A DNA stretch of 64,000 nt from Lichenicoccus sp964242335 (GCA_964242335.1 CAXTAY010000020.1:1-64000); one strand, 5' to 3'; positions 1 to 8,845 are shown, counted from the first letter of the stretch. Notes: a model not told the origin generated them from the sequence alone. Made by a program: numbers and translations.

Positions 1-1
1 G

Positions 2-949
2 CCCGTAACGCCCGTGACGCCGCTGCGCGCTGACGCGGCGCCGATACGGCCGGCAGCGGCGCCGTCCCGCCGCCGCGACATCGTGCCGCCCGACCCTGCG
101 CTGCTGGAACCGGCGCCGCACGATCCGAGTGCGATGCTGCCGCGCCGCGCCGCCGACGGGCGCGAGGCGCGACGGCTGTACGCCGCCCCGGCGCCGGTGC
201 TGCCGGCAGGCGTGCCACGGATCGCGATCCTGCTCGACGGCGTCGGCCTCTCCGGCGCCGACAGCCTGGAGGCGATCGCCTCGCTGCCGCCCGCGATCAG
301 CCTGGCGGTCTCGCCCTATGCCGTCGCACCGGACACGATCCTGGACGCGGCGCGCAGCACCGGCCACGAGCTGCTGCTCTCGCTGCCGATGGAGCCGGCC
401 GGCGCCCCGCTCGACGACGAGGGCGGCGAGGCGCTGACCGAACGCGTCGCCTCCGAGGAGAACCTGCGTCGGCTCGAATGGTCGCTGTCGCGCATACAGG
501 GCTATGCCGGCGTCACCGGCGCCGCCGCCGGGCTCGGTGGCGAGCGCTTCGCCACCTCGCTGCAGTTCGCCGAGATCGCCCGCGAGCTCGCCGGGCGCGG
601 CCTGTTCTACCTCGACGCGACGCCCGACCAGCCGGTGCCGGCGGGGATCGCCGCGGTGCATGCCGACCTGGTCCTCGGCGCCGAGGCCGATGCCGATGCC
701 GATGCTGGCCGCCTCGACCCGCGGCTCGATGCGCAGCTCGCCAGCCTCGAGCGGCTCGCGATCGGCAAGGGCAGCGCGGTCGGCATCGCCGGGCCGGTGT
801 TCCCGGTCACCGTCCGCCACCTGGCCGAGTGGGCACGCAGCCTGCCGTCGCGCGGGCTGGTGCTGGTGCCGGTCAGCAGCCTGGCGCGGGAGCCGGAGCG
901 GACACCGACTGGGCCGACGGCGCAGGTCCCGTCAGGAAGCACACGATGA
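2..949 (+). CDS. Divergent polysaccharide deacetylase family protein (5' end outside window)
   Basis: The reading frame is open to the left edge, so the true start lies outside the window; GTG at 14 is only the first in-window start codon. After a Pro/Ala/Arg-rich stretch of about 65 residues comes the deacetylase-like core: 'RIAILLDGVGLSG' (first beta strand and metal-site region), then 'SLAVSPYA', 'GHELLLSLPMEP' and a late 'GLFYLDATPDQP'. This is the pattern of the divergent polysaccharide deacetylase (YibQ-like, DUF610) family, envelope proteins of uncertain activity usually carrying one N-terminal membrane anchor. The stop codon overlaps the ATG of rppH by four bases (ATGA), so the two are probably co-translated. 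In many alphaproteobacteria this gene sits between a ctpA protease and rppH, and the rppH side of that arrangement is visible here. Confidence 0.85.
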   Translation, partial: PVTPVTPLRADAAPIRPAAAPSRRRDIVPPDPALLEPAPHDPSAMLPRRAADGREARRLYAAPAPVLPAGVPRIAILLDGVGLSGADSLEAIASLPPAISLAVSPYAVAPDTILDAARSTGHELLLSLPMEPAGAPLDDEGGEALTERVASEENLRRLEWSLSRIQGYAGVTGAAAGLGGERFATSLQFAEIARELAGRGLFYLDATPDQPVPAGIAAVHADLVLGAEADADADAGRLDPRLDAQLASLERLAIGKGSAVGIAGPVFPVTVRHLAEWARSLPSRGLVLVPVSSLAREPERTPTGPTAQVPSGSTR

Positions 950-1464
950 CACGCCCCGACTTCGCCGAGCTGCCGTACCGCCCCAATGTCGGGGCGGCCT
1001 TGTTCAACCGCGACGGTCTGGTGCTGGTCGCCCGTCGCGCCGACCTGCCGAACGCGGGGGGCCGACCGGGGATCTGGCAGCTTCCGCAGGGCGGCATCGA
1101 TGCGGGCGAGGATCCGCGTACCGCGGTCCTGCGCGAACTGCGCGAGGAGGTCGGCACCGACCGTGCCGAGATCGTCGGCGAGCATCCGGACTGGCTGTCG
1201 TACGACCTGCCGCCGCACCTGCTGGGGCGTGCGCTCGGCGGCCGCTATCGCGGCCAGCGCCAGCGCTGGTTCGCGCTGCGCTTCACCGGCACCGACGACG
1301 ACATCAGGCTGGACCTGGATCCGCACCCGGAGTTCGACGCCTGGAAGTGGATCGAGCTGTCCGAGCTGCCGCACCAGGAGGTCGGCTTCAAGCGGGCGAC
1401 CTACGCGATCCTGGCGCTCTCGTTCGCGCGCTTCGCCAGGCCGGGAGCGTCTTACGACGACTAG
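946..1464 (+). CDS. rppH: RNA pyrophosphohydrolase (Nudix hydrolase)
   Basis: A 172-aa Nudix protein. The full Nudix box is present around residues 45-67 ('GGIDAGEDPRTAVLREL' followed by REEVG), which carries the metal-binding glutamates. The N-terminal 'YRPNVGAALFN' and C-terminal 'FKRATYAI' segments match the RppH branch of the family. RppH removes pyrophosphate from the 5' triphosphate of mRNA and so triggers RNase E-dependent decay in the cytoplasm. The chosen ATG overlaps the preceding stop as ATGA, which fits the many other coupled starts in this window. The length is normal for RppH (about 160-175 aa) and all motif residues are intact. Confidence 0.93.
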   Translation: MTRPDFAELPYRPNVGAALFNRDGLVLVARRADLPNAGGRPGIWQLPQGGIDAGEDPRTAVLRELREEVGTDRAEIVGEHPDWLSYDLPPHLLGRALGGRYRGQRQRWFALRFTGTDDDIRLDLDPHPEFDAWKWIELSELPHQEVGFKRATYAILALSFARFARPGASYDD

Positions 1465-1486
1465 CCGCTTCGCACTCGCCCTGCCG

Positions 1487-2332
1487 ATGCTGCTCGGCAG
1501 CGTCGTCTCGTATCAGCTCGGCGCCTCGGTGGCGAAATCGCTGTTCCCGATCTTCGGCGCCACCGGCACGGTCGGCCTGCGCATCGCGCTGTCGACGATC
1601 GTGCTGTGGGCGCTGTGGCGGCCATGGCGCCGGCTGCCCGATCGCGCCGGGCTGCGTGCCCTGGTGCCGTACGGCCTGTCGCTCGGGCTGATGAACCTGC
1701 TGTTCTACCTGGCGCTCGCGCGGATGACGCTGGGGGCCGCGGTGTCGATCGAGTTCACCGGCCCGCTGACCCTCGCCTTCATCGGCTCGCGGCGGCCGCT
1801 CGACCTGCTGTGGGCGGCGCTGGTGCTGGCCGGCCTGGCGCTGCTGCTGCGTCCCGCCGAGGCGGTGTCGGGTGTCGACCCGCTGGGCGCCGCCCTCGCC
1901 CTCGGCGCCGGGCTGTGCTGGGCCGGCTACATCGTGTTCGGCCGACGCGTCGGCCAGCGGATCCGAGGCGGCGGCGCCACCGCCTTCGGGATGGCCATCG
2001 CCAGCCTCGCAGTGGTGCCGTTCTGCCTGCCGGCGATGCTGCCGGCGGCCGTGACACCCCAACACCTGTTCTGGCCCCTGCTGCAGTCGCTGCTGGTCGC
2101 GATCCTGTGCAGCGCCCTGCCGTACTCGATGGAGATGGCGGCGTTGCGCTGGGTCAGCACGCGCTCGTTCGGCATCCTGATGAGCCTTGATCCGGCGGCG
2201 GCCGCGCTGTCGGGGCTGCTGCTGCTCGGCGAGCGGCTGTCGCCGACGCACTGGCTCGCGATCGGCTGCATCATCCTCGCCGCCCTCGGCAGCGCGCTGG
2301 CCGGCGAGGCTCGCATCGTCGCCGAGGCCTGA
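1487..2332 (+). CDS. EamA/DMT-family transporter, RhtA-like
   Basis: A hydrophobic protein of 281 aa with about ten predicted transmembrane segments in two EamA-like halves, for example 'LLWAALVLAGLALLL' and 'LAIGCIILAALGSALAG' near the end. The pattern 'GLMNLLFYLALARM...GAAVSIEFTGPLTL' is close to the RhtA branch of drug/metabolite transporters, which export threonine, homoserine and related compounds across the inner membrane. The actual substrate cannot be read from sequence. ATG at 1487 is the first standard start in frame. It lies 22 bp after rppH, and a few more residues (from CTG at 1481) are possible. The gene probably ends the deacetylase-rppH operon, since the next gene is on the opposite strand only 13 bp away. 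Confidence 0.85.
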   Translation: MLLGSVVSYQLGASVAKSLFPIFGATGTVGLRIALSTIVLWALWRPWRRLPDRAGLRALVPYGLSLGLMNLLFYLALARMTLGAAVSIEFTGPLTLAFIGSRRPLDLLWAALVLAGLALLLRPAEAVSGVDPLGAALALGAGLCWAGYIVFGRRVGQRIRGGGATAFGMAIASLAVVPFCLPAMLPAAVTPQHLFWPLLQSLLVAILCSALPYSMEMAALRWVSTRSFGILMSLDPAAAALSGLLLLGERLSPTHWLAIGCIILAALGSALAGEARIVAEA

Positions 2333-2345
2333 GCCGCCGACCGGC

Positions 2346-4130
2346 CTACTCGGCCGCGAGCCCCAGCGCCTGGCGCTCGAACAGGCGCCGGTACAGCCCG
2401 TCAGGATGGGTCAGCAGCGCCGCGTGGCCGCCATCCTCGACCAGGCTGCCGTGCGAGAACACCAGGATGCGGTCGAGTGCCACCACCGTCGACAGCCGGT
2501 GCGCGATCACGATCACGGTGCGTCCCAGCATCAGCCGCTGCATCGCCTCCTGCACCAGCGCCTCGGACTCGGAGTCCAGGCTCGAGGTCGCCTCGTCGAG
2601 GATCAGCACCCGGCTGTCGGCGAGGAAGGCGCGCGCGATCGCCACCCGCTGCCGTTCGCCGCCGGAGAGCTTGACGCCGCGCTCGCCGACCAGGGTCGCG
2701 TAGCCCTGCGGCAGGCGTGTGATGAAGCCGTCCGCGTTGGCCTGAGCGGCCGCGCGTCGGACCTCAGCCTCAGTGGCACCGGGACGCGCATAGGCGATGT
2801 TCTCGGCCAGCGAGCGGTGGAACAGCAGCGGTTCCTGCGGCACGATCGCGATCTGCGCGCGCAGGCTCTCCTGGCGCACCTCCGCGACGTCCTGGCCGTC
2901 GACCAGGATCCGCCCCTGCTGCACATCGTAGAGCCGCTGCAGCAGCTTGGTCAGCGTGGTCTTGCCCGAACCGGACGGTCCCACCAGCGCCACCCGGCTG
3001 CCGGCGGGGATGTCGATCGACAGCTCCTGGAACAGCGGCCGGGCGTGCGCGCCGTACTGGAAGGTGACACGCTCGAAGCGGATGGCGCCGCGCGCGATCT
3101 CGATCGGGCCGGCGCCCGGACGGTCGGCGACGCCCGGCGGCTGGTCGAACAGCGCCACCAGCTCCTCCATCTCGTTGACGGAGCGCTGCAGCTGGCTGAC
3201 CTGCTGGCCGATGTCGCGCAGGTAGCCCTGCACCAGGAACACCAGCGTCAGCACGTAGGCGATGTCGCCCGGCCCCGCCTCTCCGGCACGCCAGAGCAGC
3301 AGTGCCGCTCCCACCACGACGATGCGCAGCAGCAGCAGGCACAGCGCCTGGACGTTGCCGCTGTTGGTGCCGCGCACCCAGGTGCGCGCGGTGCGGCCGC
3401 TCCAGCGCGCCAGCACGCGCGTCAGGCGGCGATCCTCGCGCGCTTCGGCGCCGAACGCCTTGACCACCGCGTTGCAGGTGATCGCATCGGCGAGCGCCGC
3501 ACCGATGCGCGTGTCCCAGCGGTTCGACTGTCGCGCCGACGGCGCCACGTAGCGCAGCGTCAGCAGGACCGAGACCACCGCGAACAGGACGCTGCAGCTG
3601 CCGAGCAGCAGCCCCATCAGCGGCCAGCGCAGCGCCAGCACCAGCGTCGTGCCGAGCAGCACCACGAGCTCAGGCAGCAGCAGCAGCAGCAGCGTGTCGT
3701 TGAGGGTGTCGATCGCCCACATGCCACGGGTGATCCGACGCACCGTGGAGCCCGCGAAGTTGTTGGCGTGCCAGTCCGACGAGAAGCGCTGTACCAGCCG
3801 GAACGACTGCGAGGCCACGTCGACCATGATGCGCAGCGTCAGCCGGGTGATGCCGAGATAGCCCGCGCGCCGCCCAAGCACGGCGACCACGCCGAGCCCG
3901 GTCAGGCCGCCGAGCAGCAGCGCCGCGTCGAGCAGCGGTTCATGCCGGGTGACGGTATCGACCAGCCGTCCGGCCAGCACCGGGCTCACCACGTCGGTCG
4001 CGGTAGCCAGCGTCATGCCGCACGCGACCGTCAGCAGCGGCCGCGGGTTGCGGCGCCACTGCCGGAACAGGAAACGCAGCACGGCGGCGAAGCTGCCGTC
4101 GCGCCGCACGGGCGGAACTGGAGAGGTCAT
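2346..4130 (-). CDS. ABC exporter, fused membrane and ATPase domains (MsbA/ATM1-like)
   Basis: A 594-aa half-transporter in the exporter order: membrane domain with six predicted helices (about residues 25-320), then a nucleotide-binding domain. The ATPase has Walker A 'GPSGSGKTT', the signature 'LSGGERQR', Walker B 'VLILDEATSSLD' and the switch histidine in 'VIAHRLST'. Such proteins act as dimers moving lipids, peptides or drugs out across the inner membrane; the substrate is not evident. I take ATG at 4130; an in-frame TTG two codons upstream (4136) is less likely. The gene converges with the EamA transporter and lies 120 bp downstream of the HD-GYP gene on the same strand, so joint transcription is possible but not obvious. 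Confidence 0.9.
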   Translation of the reverse strand: MTSPVPPVRRDGSFAAVLRFLFRQWRRNPRPLLTVACGMTLATATDVVSPVLAGRLVDTVTRHEPLLDAALLLGGLTGLGVVAVLGRRAGYLGITRLTLRIMVDVASQSFRLVQRFSSDWHANNFAGSTVRRITRGMWAIDTLNDTLLLLLLPELVVLLGTTLVLALRWPLMGLLLGSCSVLFAVVSVLLTLRYVAPSARQSNRWDTRIGAALADAITCNAVVKAFGAEAREDRRLTRVLARWSGRTARTWVRGTNSGNVQALCLLLLRIVVVGAALLLWRAGEAGPGDIAYVLTLVFLVQGYLRDIGQQVSQLQRSVNEMEELVALFDQPPGVADRPGAGPIEIARGAIRFERVTFQYGAHARPLFQELSIDIPAGSRVALVGPSGSGKTTLTKLLQRLYDVQQGRILVDGQDVAEVRQESLRAQIAIVPQEPLLFHRSLAENIAYARPGATEAEVRRAAAQANADGFITRLPQGYATLVGERGVKLSGGERQRVAIARAFLADSRVLILDEATSSLDSESEALVQEAMQRLMLGRTVIVIAHRLSTVVALDRILVFSHGSLVEDGGHAALLTHPDGLYRRLFERQALGLAAE

Positions 4131-4250
4131 GGTCAAGCCGGATCGTCCCGACCAGCGGCTGCGGCCGGCCTTCTTGCTGCGACGTATGCTACGTGGCGGA
4201 GCGGGCTCTCTACAGCAAGCGCGAGCGGCAGACCAAATCCGGCGACGGGT

Positions 4251-5225
4251 TCAGACCGCGATCCGGTCGGGGCGCAGCCAGGTGAAGCCGCCGCCACCCG
4301 GACCTCGCCCGCCGACGCCGCAGCCGCCGCCTCTCGCGGCCAGCATGCCCGGCAGGTCGGCGAGCAGCAGCGCCACCAGCCTCGGGTCGAACTGCGTGCC
4401 GGCGGCCTGACGCAGCCGACGGGCGACCTCCTCGAAGCTCGGCGGCGGCGCGCCGTCGCTCGGGGTCAGCAGGCCGTCGAACCTCTCCGCCAGCGCGACC
4501 GCGCGACTGGGCAGCGGGATCCGCTCGCCGGCGAGGCCGGCCGGGTAGCCGGCGCCGTCCCAGCGCTCGTGGTGATGCAGCGCGATCTCGGCGGCCAGGT
4601 CGAGCATCGGCTCGTGGCTCTGCGCCAGCATGCGGTGGCCGATGCGGGTATGGCTCTGCATCACGCGCAGCTCTGCCGCATCGAGCGCGTCGCGCTTCCG
4701 GAGGATCGCGTCCGGTATGCCCGAGGTCCCGACATCGTGCAGCGAGGCGGCGGCCATCAGGTCGCTGGCGTTGGACGGGTCGTAACCGGCGGCCAGCGCC
4801 AGCCGCACGGCGATGCGCGCGGTCGCCTCCTCGTGCGTGTTGCCGGCGACACACAACCTGCGCACCAGGTCCGCCTGGCTGAGCGGGGTGCGGTCGAGCT
4901 GCGGCCGCACGCTCCAGCCGCCGGCGCAGATCCCGGCCAGGCTGACCGAGAGCAGCGCCGGCAGAAGGCCGGAGAACTGGGTCGGGAGCTGCGGGACCGG
5001 CGAGGCGGCACTCGCGGCGCCGGCGCGGCAGGCCAGGATGACCAGGCCGAGCGCCATGCCGCAGGCCACCGGCCTGAGCAGCTCGACGGCACCGCCGGAC
5101 AGGCGGACCGTGCTCGGGTGCAGGCGCCGGGTCAGCAGGAAGGCGAGCAGGTAGCCGCCGAGGCAGACCAGCCCGCACAGCAGGATCGTCGGAACCAGGT
5201 AACGATAGGGCAACGCTTCGATCAT
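4251..5225 (-). CDS. Membrane-anchored HD-GYP domain protein (putative c-di-GMP phosphodiesterase)
   Basis: 324 aa. Three hydrophobic segments fill the first ~105 residues (about 10-32, 52-72, 85-103), followed by an HD-GYP domain. The HD pair is at residues 163-164 in 'SLHDVGTSGIPD', and the second signature is at 218-228 in 'HHERWDGAGYP'. HD-GYP enzymes hydrolyse cyclic di-GMP to GMP using a di- or tri-iron centre. One oddity: the usual lysine of 'HDxGK' is threonine here, so activity should be inferred with care. The tail is unusually glycine-rich (residues ~300-316). No sensory domain other than the membrane segments is visible. The upstream 105 bp are less GC-rich than the genome and contain short repeats. 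Confidence 0.88.
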   Translation of the reverse strand: MIEALPYRYLVPTILLCGLVCLGGYLLAFLLTRRLHPSTVRLSGGAVELLRPVACGMALGLVILACRAGAASAASPVPQLPTQFSGLLPALLSVSLAGICAGGWSVRPQLDRTPLSQADLVRRLCVAGNTHEEATARIAVRLALAAGYDPSNASDLMAAASLHDVGTSGIPDAILRKRDALDAAELRVMQSHTRIGHRMLAQSHEPMLDLAAEIALHHHERWDGAGYPAGLAGERIPLPSRAVALAERFDGLLTPSDGAPPPSFEEVARRLRQAAGTQFDPRLVALLLADLPGMLAARGGGCGVGGRGPGGGGFTWLRPDRIAV

Positions 5226-5273
5226 GGACGTGATGCCTCGAGAGCCTTTTCGGCCTTTTCGAGTGACGCTTCA

Positions 5274-5327
5274 CGATTAATTTATGATACGCAGGCGGTC
5301 CGGTAAAGAGGTGTTACCGATTAATTT
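5274..5327. repeat. Pair of 10-bp direct repeats enclosing a CGGTAA/TTACCG inverted repeat
   Basis: CGATTAATTT occurs at 5274-5283 and again at 5318-5327. Between and overlapping them is CGGTAA (5301-5306), seven bases, then TTACCG (5314-5319). This lies upstream of the HD-GYP gene and just past the stop of the DUF2244 gene, both on the minus strand. It could be an operator for the HD-GYP gene or part of a weak terminator of the DUF2244 gene; the sequence does not decide. Confidence 0.4.
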
Positions 5328-5330
5328 CGT

Positions 5331-5825
5331 TCACGGCCGCGTGGATCGGCCGAGCCACGGCGACCGGCAGCGACGCAGCGCCGTGTCCAGGTCCCGCGCC
5401 AGGCCGCGGCGCGCGGCCTCGCCGAGCAAGGCGCCGACCTCCTCGCGCACGCCGTGCCCGACCAGGCGCACGCGTACCGGGGCCGCCGGCCGGTCCGACA
5501 GCTCGACCCTGAGCCATGACGGCGAGAGCCGGGTCTCGCTGGCCTCGCCGCGCGCGCCCACCCGGCTCAGCAGCAGCACATCGGGGCGCAGCACGATGCG
5601 CTCGGCGCGCGCATCCCGCGCGTTGCGGCGCAGCAGCAGACAGGCGAGCAGCACCTCGACGCCGCAGAAGCCGGGCACCGGCCACGCGCCGAGCCACCAG
5701 AACAGCGTGCCGATCAGCAGGCTGGCTGCGGTCAGCAGCAGGATCACCAGGCGCGTGCCGCGCGCCGAGAGGCTGCGGTTGGCGGAGATGCGGGTCTCGA
5801 ACAGCGGCGGCTCGTCGGGGTGCAT
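5331..5825 (-). CDS. DUF2244 domain membrane protein
   Basis: A 164-aa protein with two hydrophobic stretches near the N-terminal half (about residues 28-47 and 50-66, e.g. 'LLTAASLLIGTLFWWLGAWP'), followed by a soluble part with 'ERIVLRPDVLLLSR' and 'RVELSDRPAAPVRVRLVGHG'. This is the layout of DUF2244 proteins, small inner-membrane proteins of unknown function common in alphaproteobacteria and often found next to nth, as here. The start at 5825 is divergent from nth, with only ~60 bp between the two starts, so both promoters must be packed into or overlap that gap. The frame is open far upstream on this strand across comEC and gltX, but that extension is antisense shadow and not part of the gene. 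Confidence 0.8.
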   Translation of the reverse strand: MHPDEPPLFETRISANRSLSARGTRLVILLLTAASLLIGTLFWWLGAWPVPGFCGVEVLLACLLLRRNARDARAERIVLRPDVLLLSRVGARGEASETRLSPSWLRVELSDRPAAPVRVRLVGHGVREEVGALLGEAARRGLARDLDTALRRCRSPWLGRSTRP

Positions 5826-5855
5826 GCAGCCGAGATGGTGACGCGGCCCGATGAT

Positions 5856-5887
5856 GCCATAGACGGGACATGCCATAGACGGGACAT
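5856..5887. repeat. Perfect tandem 16-bp duplication at the nth start
   Basis: GCCATAGACGGGACAT occurs at 5856-5871 and directly again at 5872-5887. The second copy supplies the first two bases of the ATG that I take as the nth start (5886). The duplication sits in the short divergent gap between DUF2244 and nth. Confidence 0.8.
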
Positions 5888-6656
5888 GGACAAGCGACCG
5901 ATGCCGCGGGCAGAACGTCGCATGTCCCCCAGCACCTCCGGTCCCGCTGCCGCTCGCGCCGTGTCCGTGCCGCCGATGTCGCGCGACCGCGTCCGCTGCT
6001 TCATCGGGGCCCTGGCGCAGTCCAACCCCGACGCGCAGACCGAGCTCACCTACACCGACCCGTTCACGCTGCTGGTCTCGGTGGTGCTGTCCGCACAGGC
6101 GACCGACGCCTCGGTGAACCGGGCGACGGTGGGCCTGTTCGCCGAGGCGCCCGATCCGGCGGCGATGCTGCAGCTCGGCGAGGAGGGGATCGCCCGGCAC
6201 ATACGCAGCATCGGGCTGTGGCGGGCGAAGGCGCGCAACGTCGCGGCCCTGAGCGCTCGGCTGGTGGAGCGGCACGGCGGCGCGGTGCCGACGGAGCGCG
6301 AGGCGCTCGAGGCGCTGCCCGGGGTCGGACGCAAGACCGCCAACGTGGTGATGAACGTCGCCTTCGGCGAGAGCACGATGGCGGTCGACACGCACATCTT
6401 CCGCATCGGCAACCGCACCGGCCTCGCACCCGGCGCCACCCCGCGCGCGGTGGAGGACCAGCTGGTGGCGCGCATCCCGGCCACGATGCTGCGTCCGGCG
6501 CATCACTGGCTGATCCTGCACGGGCGCTACGTCTGCAAGGCGCGGCGGCCGGAGTGCTGGCGCTGCGCGGCGGCGGCTTGGTGCGACTATCCGGACAAGC
6601 GCCACGGCGCTGCCGCGGACCCGCCGCGGCCGTCGGGCCCGGACCCCGTTTCCTAG
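5886..6656 (+). CDS. nth: Endonuclease III (DNA glycosylase/AP lyase)
   Basis: The protein is 256 aa from ATG 5886. The helix-hairpin-helix 'LPGVGRKTANVV' contains the catalytic lysine (K150) and is followed by the catalytic aspartate D168 in 'AVDTHIFRIGNRT'. The C-terminal iron-sulfur loop has the exact spacing C-x6-C-x2-C-x5-C in 'CKARRPECWRCAAAAWC'. The enzyme removes oxidised pyrimidines from DNA and cuts the backbone by beta-elimination in base excision repair. It is longer than E. coli Nth (211 aa) because of a ~35-residue basic N-terminal extension; a later ATG ('MSRDRVRCF') would give a more typical length. It converges with comEC, with only two bases between the stop codons. Confidence 0.95.
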   Translation: MDKRPMPRAERRMSPSTSGPAAARAVSVPPMSRDRVRCFIGALAQSNPDAQTELTYTDPFTLLVSVVLSAQATDASVNRATVGLFAEAPDPAAMLQLGEEGIARHIRSIGLWRAKARNVAALSARLVERHGGAVPTEREALEALPGVGRKTANVVMNVAFGESTMAVDTHIFRIGNRTGLAPGATPRAVEDQLVARIPATMLRPAHHWLILHGRYVCKARRPECWRCAAAAWCDYPDKRHGAAADPPRPSGPDPVS

Positions 6657-6658
6657 CC

Positions 6659-8845
6659 CTATTCTACCTGGGCCATCGGCAGGGCGGGGACGCGGCGCTT
6701 GCCGGGGACGGGGATCCAGGGCCGCACCCCGCGTTCGTCGCGGTCGGAGCGTACGGTCACGCCGTCGGGACCGATCCAGACCGCCTGCGCGCCTTCGCGC
6801 CAGACGGTGAAGCGGTCGATGCGCGGCAGCGTCCGGCAGGCGCCGCGCGCAGGCACCGGGGAGACCAGGAGTGCCACCTGGTCGCAGTCGATCGCCGGCG
6901 GGGCGGCGCCGCTGCGGCCGCGGTCGCGCAGCAGCAGCACCGTCTGTCCGCGCAGCACGATCCGGCACTGCGCCGCATCGCACGCGGCCGGCCCGAGCGC
7001 GCCGTGCTCGGGCATGTAGGCGGGCGGCGCCTCGATCGCCTGGCTGCGGCTCCAGTCCGACAGCGTGATCGGGCTGGCCCCGGCGCCCTCCTCCAGCAGC
7101 AGCCTCGGGCCCGCCCGGGTCCCCACCCGCAGCGCGATCAGCCGCGCATCGGCTGCTACCAGCAGGTCCGGCGGCCGGCACAGGAACGGCGTCAGCAGCC
7201 CGGCACCGATCGGCAGCAGCCCGAGCAGGCGCCAGCCGCCGCGTCGCAGGCACAGCCAGATCAGGCCGCCCGAGATCACCGCGAGCGCCCGCAGCGGCAT
7301 CGCGCGCACCGCGATGCTGGCGTCCGGCAGTGCGGCGCAGCGATGCGCGAGCCACAGGATCACGTCGATGCCCCAGCCCATCGGCAGCAGCGCCAGCCAT
7401 TCGAGCCGGAACGGCATCAGCGCCAGCGACAGCAGGCCCTCGGGCATCACCCAGAGTGCGGTCATCGGCACCGCGGCGAGGTTGGCGAGCACGAAGTAGA
7501 ACTGGATATGGCCGAAATGGTAGGCGGCGTAGGGCAGCGAGGCGGCGCCGGCGAGCAGGCTGGTCAGGAACAGGCCCACGGCATGCAGCGACAGCCGGCG
7601 GAGCCAGCTGCCGTCGCCGTGCAGCCGGGTCAGCCAGGGCCGCAGCGCCTCGTAGCCGGCGACCAGCGCCAGCACGGCGGCGAAGCTCATCTGGAACGAC
7701 ACCTCCAGCAGTGCCGCGGGGGAGGCGAGCAGCAGGATCATCGCGGCGAGGCCGAGGCCGCGCATCGACAGCGCGCGCCGGCCGAGCAGCAGCGCCAGCA
7801 CCCCGAGCGCCGCCATCGCGAGGCTGCGCACGGTCGGCAGGTGCATGCCGGTCAGGGCCATGTAGAGCGCCCCCGCGGCGAGGGCTGCGACCGCGGCGAT
7901 CTGCCGCGTCGGCAGGCGCAGCGCGCCGTATTCCCAGGCCGCCAGCAGCATGCGCAGCCCGCCCATGGTCAGGCCCATGACGATGCCCAGGTGCAGGCCC
8001 GCCACCGCGAGCAGGTGGGCGAGGCCCGACACCGCGAAGGCCTCGCGATCGGCGGCCGGGATCTCGGTGCTGATGCCGGTCAGCAGGGTCGCCGCGATCG
8101 CGCCGCGCGGGCCCGGCAGGGTGGTCATGATCCGGGACGCGATCGCCTCGCGCAGTCCCTGCCAGCGGCTGGACAGGCCGCCGGGCACGGCACGCTGCTC
8201 GATCGTGGCCGGACGCAGCGCGTAGCCGGAGCCGACCAGGCCGCCGAAGAACGCCTCGCGCTGCATGTCCCGCGCCCCCGGCAGGTCGGGCGGCGCCGGT
8301 GCCTTGAGCATGGCGCGCAGCGCCACCCGGTCGCCGACCGCCATCGGCTGCTCGTCGTCGCGGCGCAGGCGCACCCGCAGCCGGCGCTCGAGCGGCGGAT
8401 CCTCGTCGATCACCGGCTGCTCCAGGGTGAGCCGGCGGCTGCCGTCGGCGAAGCGCTCGATCGCGCCGATCCGCCCGGAGACCGCGCTCGCGGTGCGCGG
8501 CAGTTCCGGCATCGGCGGTGCGCGCCCGGTGGCGAGGAAGGCCGCGAGGAAGCCGATCGCGATCGCCGACACCGCGGCGCCGGCGATGCGCAGCGCCTCG
8601 CCGCGGCGCGCGAGGCCGATCATGGCGATGCCGGCCAGGGCGAGTCCGACCGCGGGCCAGGCCTGCGGTTCGGTGCGCCACGCGAAATAGGCGGCGTCGC
8701 CGACGCCGACGCAGACCGGCAGCCACAGCGCCAGCCGCTCGCGCTCGATCGCCAGCGCCGCGCGCAGCAGCGGCGCCAGCCGGCGGAGATGCCGGGCAAG
8801 GCCCATGGAGCGCGGGAGCGGGATGCGGCCTGCGAGGATGTCCAT
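6659..8845 (-). CDS. comEC: ComEC/Rec2 family competence protein (DNA uptake channel)
   Basis: A 728-aa polytopic membrane protein. The N-terminal part has hydrophobic segments and a soluble 'ASAVSGRIGAIERF' OB-like domain (DUF4131 region, about 115-230). A long competence domain with many helices follows; 'FAVSGLAHLLAVAGLHLGIVMG' and 'VRSLAMAALGVLALLLGRRA' are characteristic of ComEC. The C-terminal ~150 residues are a reduced remnant where a beta-lactamase-like domain sits in longer homologues. ComEC carries single-stranded DNA across the inner membrane during natural transformation. The gene is divergent from gltX with a 166-bp gap, a pairing common in alphaproteobacteria. DprA, which receives the incoming strand, is encoded about 4.5 kb away. 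Confidence 0.92.
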   Translation of the reverse strand: MDILAGRIPLPRSMGLARHLRRLAPLLRAALAIERERLALWLPVCVGVGDAAYFAWRTEPQAWPAVGLALAGIAMIGLARRGEALRIAGAAVSAIAIGFLAAFLATGRAPPMPELPRTASAVSGRIGAIERFADGSRRLTLEQPVIDEDPPLERRLRVRLRRDDEQPMAVGDRVALRAMLKAPAPPDLPGARDMQREAFFGGLVGSGYALRPATIEQRAVPGGLSSRWQGLREAIASRIMTTLPGPRGAIAATLLTGISTEIPAADREAFAVSGLAHLLAVAGLHLGIVMGLTMGGLRMLLAAWEYGALRLPTRQIAAVAALAAGALYMALTGMHLPTVRSLAMAALGVLALLLGRRALSMRGLGLAAMILLLASPAALLEVSFQMSFAAVLALVAGYEALRPWLTRLHGDGSWLRRLSLHAVGLFLTSLLAGAASLPYAAYHFGHIQFYFVLANLAAVPMTALWVMPEGLLSLALMPFRLEWLALLPMGWGIDVILWLAHRCAALPDASIAVRAMPLRALAVISGGLIWLCLRRGGWRLLGLLPIGAGLLTPFLCRPPDLLVAADARLIALRVGTRAGPRLLLEEGAGASPITLSDWSRSQAIEAPPAYMPEHGALGPAACDAAQCRIVLRGQTVLLLRDRGRSGAAPPAIDCDQVALLVSPVPARGACRTLPRIDRFTVWREGAQAVWIGPDGVTVRSDRDERGVRPWIPVPGKRRVPALPMAQVE

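Noticed and set aside
2187..5306. 1,039-codon plus-strand open frame, and similar ones at 6218-8860, 24702-27278, 45812-48184 (minus) and 60199-62532 (minus, most of it)
   Set aside because: They are antisense to or out of frame with the ABC exporter, HD-GYP, comEC, NCS2/TonB, ettA and metH genes; no domain or motif is visible and composition is His/Gln/Arg/Ala-rich shadow type.
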